Positions 24,123 to 34,616 of a stretch of 64,000 nucleotides of DNA are shown piece by piece; the stretch's first letter is position 1; each line of letters begins with the position of its first letter. Under the pieces are notes generated by a model. The model did not search any database, had not been told where the DNA came from, and saw only the letters and a list, made by a program, of their open reading frames with translations. Location: positions 124,001 through 188,000 of the forward strand of contig JAGFNQ010002599.1 in the NCBI GenBank assembly GCA_024364735.1, written 5' to 3'. A program made the translations under genes and the position numbers. The stretch comes from Boesenbergia rotunda. Its lineage: Eukaryota > Streptophyta > Magnoliopsida > Zingiberales > Zingiberaceae.

Positions 24123-25470
24123 CTAAGATTCTTAACCTGAGTTTTCAGGGAGGAGTTTTCTTTCTCAAGTTTTTCAACTTGAGTAGGAGTTCCTTCTTGA
24201 ACGTTCTCGGTTAATGATTTAGAGTCAGCTCCCTCTTTCAGGAGTTTTACTTCCTGTCGAAGGGATTCGACTCGGAGTTTGGCTTTCGCCAAATCTCGAG
24301 AAAGATAAGAGAAAAGTTCGTTTAATTGACGTTTATTAAAACCGCTTACCTTGATTTCGCCGTCTTCTGAAAAGGTTAGCTTGCCGTCGTCCTTTTCTGA
24401 TTCAGACTCGGTCTCGACTTCACCTGAGGCGGTCAGGGCTAGAAGGTTTGACTGGGATGCTTCTTCTTCTTCTTCTGAGGAAGATTCGTCCCAGGTTGCT
24501 TGGAGTGCCTTTTTCCTTCTTGTCTTCTTGGACTCCTTCAGATTTGGACATTCTGTCTTGTAGTGGCCCTTCTTCTTGCACTCGTAGCAGGTTACGTTGG
24601 GCTTGTGTTTGTCAATTGCTGGTTCAGCTGGTTTGTCCTTTCTTCGGCTTGTCCTCCGTGTGTTGGCTTGGTTCTTCAATTTTTTATAGTAGCTTCGGGC
24701 CAGTCGGACCAGCTCAGATTGATCTCCTTCTTCGTCTTCTGCGTCTGAGTCTGAGTTAGACTCGGGTTCAGGTTGAGTTTTCTTCTTTGTTGATCTTCCA
24801 ATTTTTCCTGCAACAAAGGCAATTCCTTTCTCGACCATATTGGAGTTAGTTTGTTCATGCAGTTCTAATTCGAAAAATAATTCGTCTAATTTAATTTTAG
24901 AAAGATCCCTTGAGACCTTGTATGCATCTACCATAGATGCGCACAAGGTATTTCTAGGGAAAGCGTTTAGGGCATACCTTATTAGGTCACGGTTCTCGAC
25001 CTTGTGACCTATAGTGTGAAGACCGTTCATCAATTCTTGTATGCGTGCGTGGAGTTTGGCTGCTGTTTCAGTGTCGGCCATCTTGATGGTGTAGAGTTTG
25101 TTCAGGAGCAGATCCCTCTTACTGATCCTGGTGTCTGACGTTCCTTCATGCAATTCGATCAGCTTTGCTCACAGCTCCTTTGCACTGTTGAAGGGGCCTA
25201 CCCGATTCAGCTCTTCTTTTGTTAATCCGCATTGGAGAGTCTGGGTCGCCTTTGCATCGACTTCAATTTTGCGCTTTAGGGCGTTGTCCCATTCTGAGTA
25301 GGTCTGCGATACTCCTTCGGCGTTTTTGGGATCTCCAGTCCGGGCTGGATGATGATCCACATGTCCACCTGAGTTTTCAGGTGGACCTCCATTCGACTTT
25401 TCCAGTAGGAAAAGTCTTCTCCACTGAAAAGTGGAGGTCTGGCGGTGCTAAATCCTTCTTGCATGGCCAT
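24118..25470 (-). pseudogene. copia gag, broken, upstream part
   Basis: Translation begins near 25470 with a gag N-terminus (start MAMQEG, then an FSGEDFSYWK segment typical of copia gag). The frame shifts between about 25280 and 25360. It then meets an in-frame TGA near 25167-25169, where the family normally has Trp (ELW-AKL). From 25153 the frame is open through a helical capsid-like part and an acidic serine-rich linker to a CCHC zinc knuckle (CYECKKKGHYKTEC, about 24550-24592), followed by a coiled-coil tail. At 24118 it is cut by the LTR of the composite element, so the apparent C-terminus below 24118 is LTR sequence. With a frameshift, a stop and an insertion it cannot make a full gag-pol. 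Confidence 0.88.
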
Positions 25471-25694
25471 TTAATCTGAAACAGAAAACTAACAAAAAAA
25501 ATTTTCCAAGACTAAGTCTTGGATTAGTAGTGCGGGATGAATAAAATGAAATAGCGAGGGGTGTTGCACCAACCTTGATTAACGGGAAAAAGAAAATTCG
25601 AACGAAATATTTAAAGAAAATTTGAATGAAAAAAAGAAAATAAAAATCCGAAAAAAATTTCAAACTGGTGGTTGCACCAAGTTTGAACTTCCCC

Positions 25695-25706
25695 GCTCTG
25701 ATACCA
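25695..25706 (-). other. Initiator tRNA-Met primer binding site of the copia element
   Basis: On the minus strand TGGTATCAGAGC stands two bases inside the LTR edge. This is the standard plant copia primer site. Confidence 0.9.
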
Positions 25707-25708
25707 CT

Positions 25709-26988
25709 TGTTGGATCGAGAAAACCGATAGAGGGGGGGTGAATATCGGAAATCATTTTTCGGAAACACTTAGAGCAAGTACGCAGCGGAAATTAATTAA
25801 AACAATCTCTCACAGAGACACGGTCGATTTTACTTGGTTCGGAGCCTGGGTCGACTCCTACTCCAAGGCCCACGGTCGTTGACCGTTTACTTTGGAAAAT
25901 TCTATATGAGGCGCAAATAGTTTACAAAAGATTATTACAAAATTCAGTACAGTAAACTTAAATAGCTCTTTTACCGACGTCCGAGGTAGATCGACTTTTT
26001 CGGAGCAGCAGGACGTCGTCGGCTCGAGTTGGAAGGATTCCGGGGCGAAGCGCGAGAGCAGAAGAGCGTAGAAGCGTTGATTGGAAGTTGTTCTGAAGCT
26101 TGGGGTCGAGGGCCCTTTATATAGGGTCTGGGGGCGCCCGGGACGTCGGGGGTGCCCCCCCCCCACGTGGCAGTTGATCCGTACAATACTCGGTCAACAT
26201 CTGATCCCTTTACCTTCGGGATCAGTTTTGACCGGGGCGCCCGGAGCGCTCGGGGCGCCCGGAGCGCTCGGGGCGCCCGGAGCGCTCGGGGCGCCCGCAT
26301 TGACCGGGTCAAAACTCCATCTTCTTGGCTTCGCGAGGGTGTGCTTCGGTAGCTGGCACTGGGGGCGCCCGGGACGCTGGGGGTGCCCGAGAGCAGCGGG
26401 GGCGCCCGCAGGTTGTACTGTCGAAGCGCGCTTCTTGTTTGTGTGTTTTGTGTTCACCTTGGGGGCGCCCGGGACACTCCGGGCGCCCTGGTCAGCTGTT
26501 GCCTCACTCCTTTGAGGCTCTCTGAGCTGCAGACACTCGTTCCTTCGGTCCTGCATCCAGGGTTAGTCCAAAACACAACAAAACATTAAGTGGTTAGTTT
26601 ATACAGTCTTAGCTGTCTTGGTTCTGACTTTAGGTCTCCAAAATGGAGCCCTAGGTCGAACCGACGCCTACTGTTCCCTCGACGGGGAACGCGTCCTCAC
26701 CTACTCCTCTCGGGAGAATTTACCTGATGCCAACCGTTCCTCTGGTTGGACTTTTGCCTGGTGGTCCTTTGCCAGGGCTTGGATGTCGAGCTGTCCTTCG
26801 CCCGATGCCTAGCAATCCTTCGCTAGGGCTTTGCGACCTGGCATTCCCTCGTCAGTGCCTAGCAGTCCTTCGCTAGGGCTTTTCCTGCACACTAGAGTGA
26901 CTTGTTAGAAAACAAGTAAGACTTAACTTTTGAACCCTGTTGCCATTATCAAAACACAGGTTTGACTTGGGTGCTTCCAGCACCAACA
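25709..26988 (-). repeat. Copia 5' LTR
   Basis: 1280 bp with 6-bp inverted ends TGTTGG/CCAACA. A TATA box CTATATAAAG (minus, 26115-26124) is preceded in transcription sense by a block rich in GGGCGCCC palindromes (26131-26490), including four near-exact 18-bp repeats at 26234-26305. A second repeat family, CTAGCAATCCTTCGCTAGGG-like, lies at 26805-26885. A related LTR in the opposite orientation is at 54576-56199. Confidence 0.88.
26115..26124 (-). promoter_or_regulatory. LTR TATA box
   Basis: CTATATAAAG on the minus strand, in the U3 part of the copia LTR and directly next to the GGGCGCCC palindrome cluster. Confidence 0.65.
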
Positions 26989-27319
26989 CTATATATGCAG
27001 ATATGTTTAACTTAATAGATCAAACTGGTACCTGATACTCATAATATACAATGTTAAGAGGTAGAAAATAGATACACATGCGCCAGAATTATGAAACATA
27101 TAATAACCAAACATTGCAAGATCATGATCTAACCTACCTAAACTAGTGACTCCAAATGTTCATCTTATCTCTTCTTATCCTAATAGCCTAACACTCCAAT
27201 TCATATCTAACCTACCTAAACTCTCATCAATCTAACATGATTCAGAAATAACAATTTTACAACCTAAATGCAAACAAAATAATTATTGGCAAACATAATT
27301 CAAAAAGACCAATTCAGAT
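26989..27319. other. AT-rich intergenic DNA
   Basis: No gene, repeat or element end was recognised in this stretch between the copia LTR and the 33-bp repeat block. Confidence 0.5.
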
Positions 27320-27435
27320 AGAACAATTCTGATGAAAAATCATGTTAATGCAAGAACAATTCTGATGAAAAATCCTGATAATGCAAGAACAATTGTGATG
27401 AAAAATCCTGATAATGCAAGAACAATTCTGATGAA
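27320..27435. repeat. 33-bp tandem repeat, about 3.5 copies
   Basis: The unit AGAACAATTCTGATGAAAAA plus TC(A/C)TG(T/A)TAATGCA runs three times, followed by a part copy. The minus-strand open frame across it is just the repeat translated. Confidence 0.85.
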
Positions 27436-27649
27436 ACTACAAAAAGAATTCAAACCTAAACCAAACTGTGATGAGTAACCCACCATCCAAGATCGAACCA
27501 CAACTCCAAAAAGTATATTGTTATCGCCAACCAAAAACTACAATCTTGCTGATTTTTAAGAAGGGAGCAAAACCTGAGTGGTGGCCGATTGTGGAGTGAT
27601 TGCCTGGAGGTGGAGCGATCGTGAAGAGGCTGTGGCGCTAATTTCTGGG

Positions 27650-28140
27650 GGAAGGAGGAGCTTCGCGCAGGCGCGTCGCTTTCTCGGGGAGAAGGGCTGG
27701 GGTCGGGGGCGATAGAGGCTAGGCGTCGGGGGCCAGGAGCTTCGCGCAGACCGTGGAGGAGCTTCGCGCAGACCGACCGTTGGAGAGTTCGGTGAGCCAG
27801 AAGGAAGTAGGGCGTGCCGTGGAGGAGCTTCGCGCAGGCGCGTCGCTTTCTCGCGGAGAAGGGCTGGGGTCGGGGGCGACAGAGGCTAGGCGTCGGGGGC
27901 GAGGAGCTTCGCGCAGACCGACCGTTGGAGAGTTCGGTGAGCCAGAAGGAAGCAGGGCGTGCCGTGGAGGAGCTTCGCGCAAACGCGTCGCTTTCTCGAG
28001 GAGAAGGGCTGGGGTTGGGGGCGACAGAGGCTCGGCGTCGGGGGCGTGGAACTTCGCGCAGACCGACCGTTGGAGAGGTCAAAAGCGAGCCAAAAGGAAG
28101 GAGAGCGTGCCGTGGAGGAGCTTCGCGCAGACCGTCGGAG
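27650..28140. repeat. GC-rich 145-bp minisatellite
   Basis: The segment from GTGCCGTGGAGGAGCTTCGC through the ACCGACCGTTGGAGAG part recurs at 27814 and 27959 (period 145), with part copies from about 27650 and 28104. The first copy carries an extra 22 bp of GGAGCTTCGCGCAG. Long open frames on both strands follow the repeat period and are not called as genes. A CTAGGGTTCGCG segment follows at 28165. The block could be part of an unrecognised transposon or an ancient 5' region. Confidence 0.85.
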
Positions 28141-28349
28141 CGCGAGGGAGGAAGGGTCGACGTCGGGGAAGAAACCTAGGGTTCGCGTTTTGGAGACTTT
28201 CGTGAGTGAGCGAGAAGAGGGCGGGCTCGCTTTTGACCAAAATGTCACCGCGTTCGCGTTTTTGTTTTTTATTTTTTTTTCCACGTCAGCATGCTGACTG
28301 GTTCGTGAAGAGTTTCGTGATACTCTTTCGCACAGAGTATCATTTCTCA

Positions 28350-28690
28350 TTTTTTTATAATGTATCTAAATGATGATGAAAAATATAAGATTTTTATATA
28401 TATTATCTATGGAAGTTAGCTCATGATTTCAAAAGTAAATTTTTCTTGGAAGATTTTTTTTATAACTCTTAATCACTATGGAGTAATTTAATTTGGATAA
28501 TTCCCAATCACAATGTTTTTAATAATCACTTTCTGAATAAGTTTAACATTAGATAACTTTTAGTAATAATTTTTATGAAAGAGAGAGAACAGAGATTTTA
28601 TATAAATAAACTCTCAATTTTTACATTAAATCTTTTATATTAAAGTCAAATCTATAATTCACGTGGATCATAATAGATTATTAATAAATA
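28350..28690. other. AT-rich spacer
   Basis: Nothing recognisable lies here. It separates the minisatellite from the kinase pseudogene. Confidence 0.5.
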
Positions 28691-28699
28691 ATCTAACAG

Positions 28700-29434
28700 C
28701 TACGGTACGGAGGAAGCTCATTTGGTGCTTGTCTATGCCACAAGGCACACTACAAGATCATCGTACAGGTACTGAATCATCCATTTTATTATTCAATTTT
28801 TACCCTGAGAGAGTAGAATGAAGGAGTTTAGGAATTTTATTTGAGCACATGCATTTATGCACGCAACCTTGTTAAAACACATATACCTTAATGGCTCAAT
28901 GATTTTGCTCTATTTAGGTAACACAATTGCCTCCAACTTAGTGACAGAAGCCCCAGGTGTACAATTTGGCAGTGGTTCTGTTAGAGTTGATCACAGGCCG
29001 ACCTCCAATTGTAAATGCCAATCAAATTCGCATGAATGGAACTCAGTGGACACAGCAAAGGCTTTCAAGTGGAATCATAGAAAATTAACGAAGTCGACAT
29101 AAAATTGCGAGGAGAGTATGATCTAAATTCCATGTGGAAAACAACTGCTCTGGCATTGAGATGCATAGAGAGCACCGGCGATGAGAGGCCGAGTATGACT
29201 GATGTGGTGGTGGAACTGAAGGAGAGCTTGATGCTGGAGCTTGCTTCCAACAGGCCTAGATCTTACTTCGCGGTGCTGATGAGCAACCAGTACTACCACA
29301 CACAAGCTACATCTGAAACAAGACACAATAGTATAACTAGGTGGAATTCGTTCGCTCCCAATTCCTCCGTCAATTCATCCCAAGGTCAATATGAAAAAGA
29401 TAAATCACGGAGACTACTAACTCGGATGTTATAG
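28700..29434 (+). pseudogene. LRR-malectin receptor-like kinase, decayed C-terminal part
   Basis: Fragments of one kinase lie in order. At about 28700-28765 is an HLVLVY then MPQGTLQDH segment (hinge after kinase subdomain V), already with a frame change. At about 28985-29085 is LITGRPPIVN and a WTQQRLSSGII segment (subdomains X-XI region). From 29090 the frame shifts again into VDIKLRGEYDLNS, then ERPSMTDVVVELKESL and a short tail to the stop at 29432-29434. The spacing fits exons of the LRR-I (malectin-like) receptor kinase family. The catalytic loop, DFG and all extracellular parts are absent, so this is a relic. Confidence 0.78.
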
Positions 29435-29896
29435 AACAATAGTGCAGTTAAAAAAAAATAAATTAGATAACAAATAAACCTTTAAGTGAAGAGTTGGAGT
29501 ATTCATATTTTTATTATTACGATGTATTGCTTGTTTGCTTGGTATGTCTAACTTTAATCTTGATGGACTATTCTCTTTGCTCTTTGAGTAGCCACTTGAG
29601 AGGTGAAATATGAAATTACTAGAAAAAACTAATTTCTCGACTGATTTTGTTGCTTTTAGATTTTTTTATAGAGTGTGAAACTTTATGCAAAAGACAAAGT
29701 CTAACTTCTCTACCATTGGCCACCGTTATGACTTTTTCGTGTTAATCTCGCAGGATAAAAAAAAAATTGGTACAACTTTACAAATGTTTGACTGGTTAAA
29801 TATAATTAATTAGCAACAAATGAAAGAGAAATAAAACAGTTAACAGAGCCAAAGTGGAATTTTCTCTTCTGTGTCATCGCCTCAGAAGAGACTTAA
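29435..29896. other. AT-rich DNA 3' of the MYB gene
   Basis: No gene. The part next to 29896 would hold the MYB 3' untranslated region on the minus strand; no clear polyadenylation signal decides its end. Confidence 0.45.
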
Positions 29897-30765
29897 TTAA
29901 ATCGAACGCGAAAGAAGCGGAGCCACCTCCCGTGGCGTTGCCAGAAGCTCACTAATCAATCCCATGTCGAACTCCGTCAGCAGCAAGTCATCTTCGCCGG
30001 CCAGCCAACTGAAGTACTCCATGGCACTGCTGCTGCTGCTGCTGCTGCTCTCGTCGACGGTGACTACTGTCGACGAAGCGGCCGAGCCTTCTCCCTCGTT
30101 GTTTTTGGACCTCACATCTCTCTGCGAGTGCAAGTGATCATGTCTATCCTTCCCTGACCTGGAATTAACTTCGAAGTCGACGGCAGGAGGAGGCGGCGTT
30201 TGATTCATCGTGTATGTTGCCATCAGCTTCTTCTTCAGCTTGGTGTTCCAGTAATTCTTCACATCGTTGTCTGTTCTTCCACGGAGGTGAGAAGCGATGA
30301 TCGACCACCTAATTTTATGATTTCAAAAGGATTAGATATCTCATTTAATTAGCAAAGAACCATCAAACAGATCATAAATTACCTGCTGCCGAGTTGAATG
30401 TAAAGGCTGCAAATGAGGTCGTCTTCTTCCTCCGTGAAGCCGCCGCGCTTGATGTCCGGCCTGAGGTAGTTAAGCCATCTCAAACGGCAGCTCTTCCCGC
30501 AACGATTGAGACCTGAAACAATTAGCCAACAAAAGGGACATTGAAGATCACCAATTTCCACTACAAAGATCGGGGTTTGAGGTACTTGCAAACAAAAGCA
30601 AGTATTTAAGACGAAATCAAGTAACAAACCTGCTTTCCGGGGAAAAGAAATCCAATTTCCACCGGTGCCATGGTCCTCTATGTAACTCCGGAGTAGTTGG
30701 TCCTCCTCCGGCGTCCACGGCCCTCTCTTCACGTTGGCCTTGTCGCAGCACGGCGCCCTCCCCAT
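29897..30765 (-). CDS. R2R3-MYB transcription factor, subgroup 14 (RAX/MYB36-like)
   Basis: A nuclear DNA-binding regulator. Three exons on the minus strand: 30765-30630, 30512-30383, 30308-29897, all with GT..AG introns at the two positions usual for R2R3-MYB genes, giving 225 aa. The start MGRAPCCDKANVKRGPW is the canonical N-terminus. R2 holds the W residues of EEDQ and the GTGGNWI motif, which marks subgroup 14 (RAX1-3, MYB36, MYB84/87). R3 holds CGKSCRLRWLNYLRPDIKRG and GRTDNDVKNYWNTKLKKKL. The C-terminal part is short, with a serine run encoded by CTG/CAG-type repeats (about 30028-30052) and an acidic WLAGEDDLLLTEFDMG segment likely to activate transcription. Family members control axillary meristems or Casparian strip formation; which role applies here is not visible. 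No defects were seen. Confidence 0.92.
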
Positions 30766-30871
30766 CAGTGAATCAGATCAAAACCAATTAAAGATCAGAA
30801 ACCGAGGAGCAGAGCAGAGGAAGCAGAGAGAAATAAAATTGGGGTGGATGACAAATGGCTTTCACTGTATG

Positions 30872-30880
30872 TTTATATAG
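30872..30880 (-). promoter_or_regulatory. TATA box of the MYB gene
   Basis: On the minus strand CTATATAAAC lies about 105 bases before the start codon, a normal plant core-promoter distance. A purine-rich leader (GAGGAGCAGAGCAGAGG-like) follows. Confidence 0.65.
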
Positions 30881-30934
30881 ACGCAAACTGCGACTGCTTC
30901 GTCTCTTTTTCATTTTACGCATTCTTTTCGTTTG

Positions 30935-30935
<1 letters not shown>

Positions 30936-30987
<52 letters not shown>

Positions 30988-30989
30988 TT
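30936..30989. repeat. (AAT)n(ATT)n self-complementary microsatellite
   Basis: A run of AAT triplets turns directly into a run of ATT triplets, forming a near-perfect hairpin of about 25 bp per arm just upstream of the MYB promoter. Confidence 0.85.
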
Positions 30990-30990
30990 C

Positions 30991-31656
30991 AGTTTGATAA
31001 TTCTATGAAATGTGCATGAGAATGTTTCTGAATTATAAAAAGTCCAACGTGGATGGCAATGCACAGGAAGCCTGCTTTCACAAGCTTCGAATGCTTGGTC
31101 TTCACCAACTTGTTCACAGACAATTCATGAACACACTCGCAGTTCTTTATTGTTACTGTATGATGACAAGTCACGCCTTTCTTAGGTGTGGGCAGCCAGC
31201 TCTCTTTAGGCAAACTATTGTTTATAAATAGATACGTAAAAAAAATAAAAATCAATAATAAATATAAGGGGCCTGAGAATTCCAATAATGGAGTATTTCT
31301 GGATGTAATTTGGATATACTTAATCATTAGAACCATATGGAATTTAAATTTACTTAAAATAGTACAGATTTATTTAATTATTGTGCAGAGTAAATTAGTT
31401 GCACTAGTGGGTTTTTTTTTAAATTAAATACAGTTACGCGGATGCTTCCTCCGACGAGGTATTCAACTCTATTAGGCTTTTTCATTAGCATGTGCTCGTA
31501 GATATTATATTAAGTATGGAGTCTCCGTACGGATGTCAATTCGGATGGTCAGATTGAAATACGAATTTTATAAAAAAAAACTGTCAAGTCGAATTCGAAT
31601 CAAAACACTGTCAAAATTTTAAAATCTAAACTTGAATCCGAATAACTACAATATCC
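30991..31656. other. Intergenic DNA between MYB and the gypsy element
   Basis: AT-rich, no gene recognised. Open frames here are short and lack family motifs. Confidence 0.5.
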
Positions 31657-32384
31657 CTGATAAGATGGAATAGCCCGTGACATGTAATGTGGGATGAAAA
31701 AGTTTGATGACAGAATATAATGAGTTTTAACGACTTCTGTTTTAGAGTCCTCGAGACATTTTCGGAAGGAGGACCCTCTAGGGCCCCTCTCAGGAGGTGG
31801 TCCAGGGAAGTCAATCAGAAGATTTTTCTTGGAATTATCCCGAGAGACGGGATCCCGATACCACCTCGGGAGCTATAACGCCCGTGACCACCCGGGCCAG
31901 AAGACCCCGAGACCAACTCGGGGAAGCGGAGCCCTACTTACCTTCGACAGCAAATAACGGCTCTTCCCCTCCTTCGCGGATCTATGGATAAGCATCCTTA
32001 CTGGCACGGAATCACCACGACCCTTAAATATCGCAACGGGTCGAAATGTAAATGACGACTTAGACCATTTCAAAGGCTATCCAGTAACCGCCGAAAGAGG
32101 AGGGGACGTGGCAAGACAGAGGAGGCCATTATAAAAGGTATCCCAATTCCTCTGGTAAGAGGGGTTAAGCATTCTCTACGACTCATACTTTCTTTCTTAC
32201 CTTACACCTTTCTCTATCGAGGTACTGACTGGAGCGTCGGAGTGGGCTCCGCCGGACAACTTCCGGCGTGTTCCCCTAACATTCGTGTTGATCTCGTAGG
32301 GCACAGAGTTCCTTCCCTCCTGTCATCCTCCACGTGGGGTAGAACCCTGGTGCCTAGCCATCGTCGTCGACTCCTTCCAGAACA
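31657..32384 (+). repeat. Gypsy 5' LTR
   Basis: 728 bp from TGATAAGATGG to CCAGAACA, with a TATA box near 32129-32137 (ATTATAAAAGG) and downstream TGGAGCGTCGGAGTGGGC typical of gypsy R/U5 regions. It is clearly related to 41972-42709 but with many substitutions and small indels. Confidence 0.8.
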
Positions 32385-32388
32385 AATT

Positions 32389-32405
32389 TGGCACCGTCTG
32401 TGGGA
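32389..32405 (+). other. Gypsy primer binding site
   Basis: TGGCACCGTCTGTGGGA lies four bases after the LTR. It is of the TGGCRCCGTCTGTGGGA type found in Tat/RIRE2-like elements, which from memory is assigned to tRNA-Arg. Confidence 0.75.
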
Positions 32406-32433
32406 AACCAGCAAAGCACCTGAAGGAGCACCG

Positions 32434-33715
32434 ATGGCAGGACCAGAGGGACAACTCATTGTCCTTACAAGGGAGGAACTCGATCACTTGGTGGCCAACG
32501 CCATCAAAGAAGCACTTGAGCAACACCAAATTGAACAGGCTGCCTCACAACAAGGGGCCCCTGCGCGGGAGGAGATTCCCAGTCTTCGTCTCGCACTCGC
32601 GGAGATCCGTCACCCCGGTGGGACGATGGGATGGAGTAGCTCCCGGCCTCCAAAGAGAGTCTCCTAGAAATATTGAGAAGACTCACTTGGTGGCCTCCAG
32701 CGCACGGAAGCATGAAGAGGGACAAGGGAAGAGGGAGGAACCTAAGGCCTCCCATAAAGTTCCCTCTACTCCTTTCTCATCTGAGATTATTGAAGACCCC
32801 ATGCCAAGCAGTTCTGTGGGTCGGGGATCCCCGATTATGATGGGAAGACGGAACCAGAGGACCATGTCTGCAAGTTCGAGAACGCTACACTCCTGCACCA
32901 GTATACTGACGATGTGAAGTGCCGGGTGTTCCTAAACACCCTCTCTGGAGCAGCTCAGCGGTGGTTCCAGAGGCTGCCACAAGGTTCTATCAACTCCTTC
33001 GTGGAGTTCAGAACCGCCTTCCTCCACCATTTCGCTAGTAGTCGTCGCTACCAGAAGACGACGCTTAACCTGTTCGCCCTTAAGCAGAAGCCTAAGGAGC
33101 CGCTCAAAGAGTACATCCAGCTGTTCAAACAGGGTAACGCAAGATGTGCCCAGTGCCACGTCGGAAATCCTAGTCAGTGCCTGCACTCAAGGGCTCGTGG
33201 AAGGGGATTTCTTCCGATCCTTGGTGAAGAAGCCTCCTGCCAGTTTTGACGACCTGCTGGGACATTCTGTCAAACACGTTAATGTGGAGGAGGTACAGTA
33301 TGCCCGTCGCAAGGAACCATCCGCAGTACTTCCCCGGCCGCTCCTCGGTCTGAAAGAAGGGAGCCTCTGGCTCAAACCCGGGGAAAGGACGTTCATCTCG
33401 GGAAGGATCAGTGGGCCGAGAGACGCAGGCTGGTGGAGACCGTGGACACCGAGCAGCCAGAGCCTGGATAGAAGTACTGCGGGTTTCATGATAGTACCAC
33501 ACACTCCACCGAGGAGTGTCATGCGTTGAAAATGAAATTTGGTGTGGAGGCAGACACCAAAACTCGGAGGAAGTGGAATAAATCAGGTTATCGTCGAAGG
33601 TTCCCACGGCGAAGTTTCTCCCCTCGGCGGCAACAGGCGGGAGAAAACGAGGCCCGCCATTGGTCTCGATCACGATCGCGAGGAAGGAGTCGGGGACCTG
33701 CGTCCCGATGATCCC
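32434..33715 (+). pseudogene. Gypsy gag, frame-broken
   Basis: The start at 32434 (MAGPEGQL) fits the N-terminus. That frame ends at 32667 after a frameshift. The capsid core is readable in another frame at about 32826-33132 (PDYDGKTEPEDHV, then FLNTLSGAAQRWFQRLP and FRTAFLHHF), matching the Retrotrans_gag family. Another one-base shift near 33137 leads to the QGLVEGDFFRSL part. A zinc-finger-like segment (YCGFHDSTTHSTEECHALK) lies near 33475-33530, and an RS-rich basic tail near 33630-33710. At least three frame changes show it is dead. Confidence 0.82.
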
Positions 33716-33753
33716 TCTCCTTAGAAAGAGATCCTCAAAAGAGCAAGGCCCCT

Positions 33754-34410
33754 ATGCGCGGCCCGCCCTCCGAGCATGTGGGAGTCATCTCCGGAGGACC
33801 TACTGGAGGGGACTCCAACCGGGCAAGGAAGTCTCATACCCGGCGACTAGAAAATTACTCTATTGGGACCAGCAGAAGTCAGGAGCCCGACCCTACAATA
33901 TCCTTTGGACCGGTCAACCTGGAAGAAGTGGAAGCTCCCTATGAAGACGCCTTAGTGATTATAGCTCGTTTTGCTAACTACGAGGTTAAGTGCATCTTTG
34001 TGGACACGGGGAGTTCCGTGAACATCCTGTACAAGGAGGCTTTGGACCAGATGCAGATCGATGAAGATGAACTGCTCCCGGTCTCAACCCCATTGTTCGG
34101 TTTCACGGGGTATCGAGTACAGCCGGTGGGGCAAATCACCCTATCACTCTCCTTGGGCAGTGATAGACTTGAAAGGACCAGGAGGACTCCCTTCTTGATC
34201 GTGGACGCTCCCTCTTCTTACAACGCTATCCTGGGTCGCCCAGCGCTCAGCGTTTTCCAGGCGGTGGTCTCTGTCTACCACCAGAAGATAAAATTCCCCG
34301 TAGGTGATCGAGTGGTCAAAGTCAAAGGAGGCCAACTGGTGTCTCGACAGTGCTATAGAGAGGAAGTCAAAACAGAGTCACAGAAAAACCCAAGGGGTCT
34401 CAAAGACTAG
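33754..34410 (+). pseudogene. Gypsy aspartic protease remnant
   Basis: An open frame of 218 codons with the retropepsin active-site motif VDTGSSVNILY near 33997-34029, then a flap-like region (FGFTGYRVQPVGQI) and the family's YNAILGRPAL motif. The frame ends at 34410 before any RT sequence; a full Tat polyprotein would run on for about 1000 residues or more. The start shown is only the first Met, since the real protein is part of gag-pol. Confidence 0.85.
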
Positions 34411-34616
34411 CCAAAGCAGTAGGTCATGCGCAGAGTGTGAAGGACCAGAGGCTCGGGAGGTCCAGGCCAGGCAGCTGTCTCTGACCCTTCCGGTCCCGAT
34501 AAGATCTGCATTATATATTGTGTGTCCTTCTGTGTATTTTTGCCGCCTTGCAGCAAATTCAAGGAATAAAGGAAGATGTCTTCTTCAAACTACCCACGCA
34601 CCATGGAAGAATTAAA

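Larger units (their letters stand above)
1..26988 (-). mobile_element. Ty1/copia LTR retrotransposon, 5' half, split by the composite element
   Basis: The element reads on the minus strand. Its 5' LTR is 25709-26988, the primer site 25695-25706 and the gag 25470-24118. The gag frame resumes at 276-1 after the composite insertion at 277-24117. Protease, integrase, RT and the other LTR would lie left of position 1, so no target duplication can be checked. The reading frame continues exactly when one copy of the 5-bp duplication CCGCT is removed, which shows that this element was the host of the later insertion. The primer site matches initiator tRNA-Met, as is usual for plant copia elements. 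Confidence 0.9.

Noticed and set aside
27456..28350. Open frames up to 208 codons on both strands in the GC-rich minisatellite
   Set aside because: The period of the repeat is 145 bp, the translations are repeat-driven and no family motif appears.
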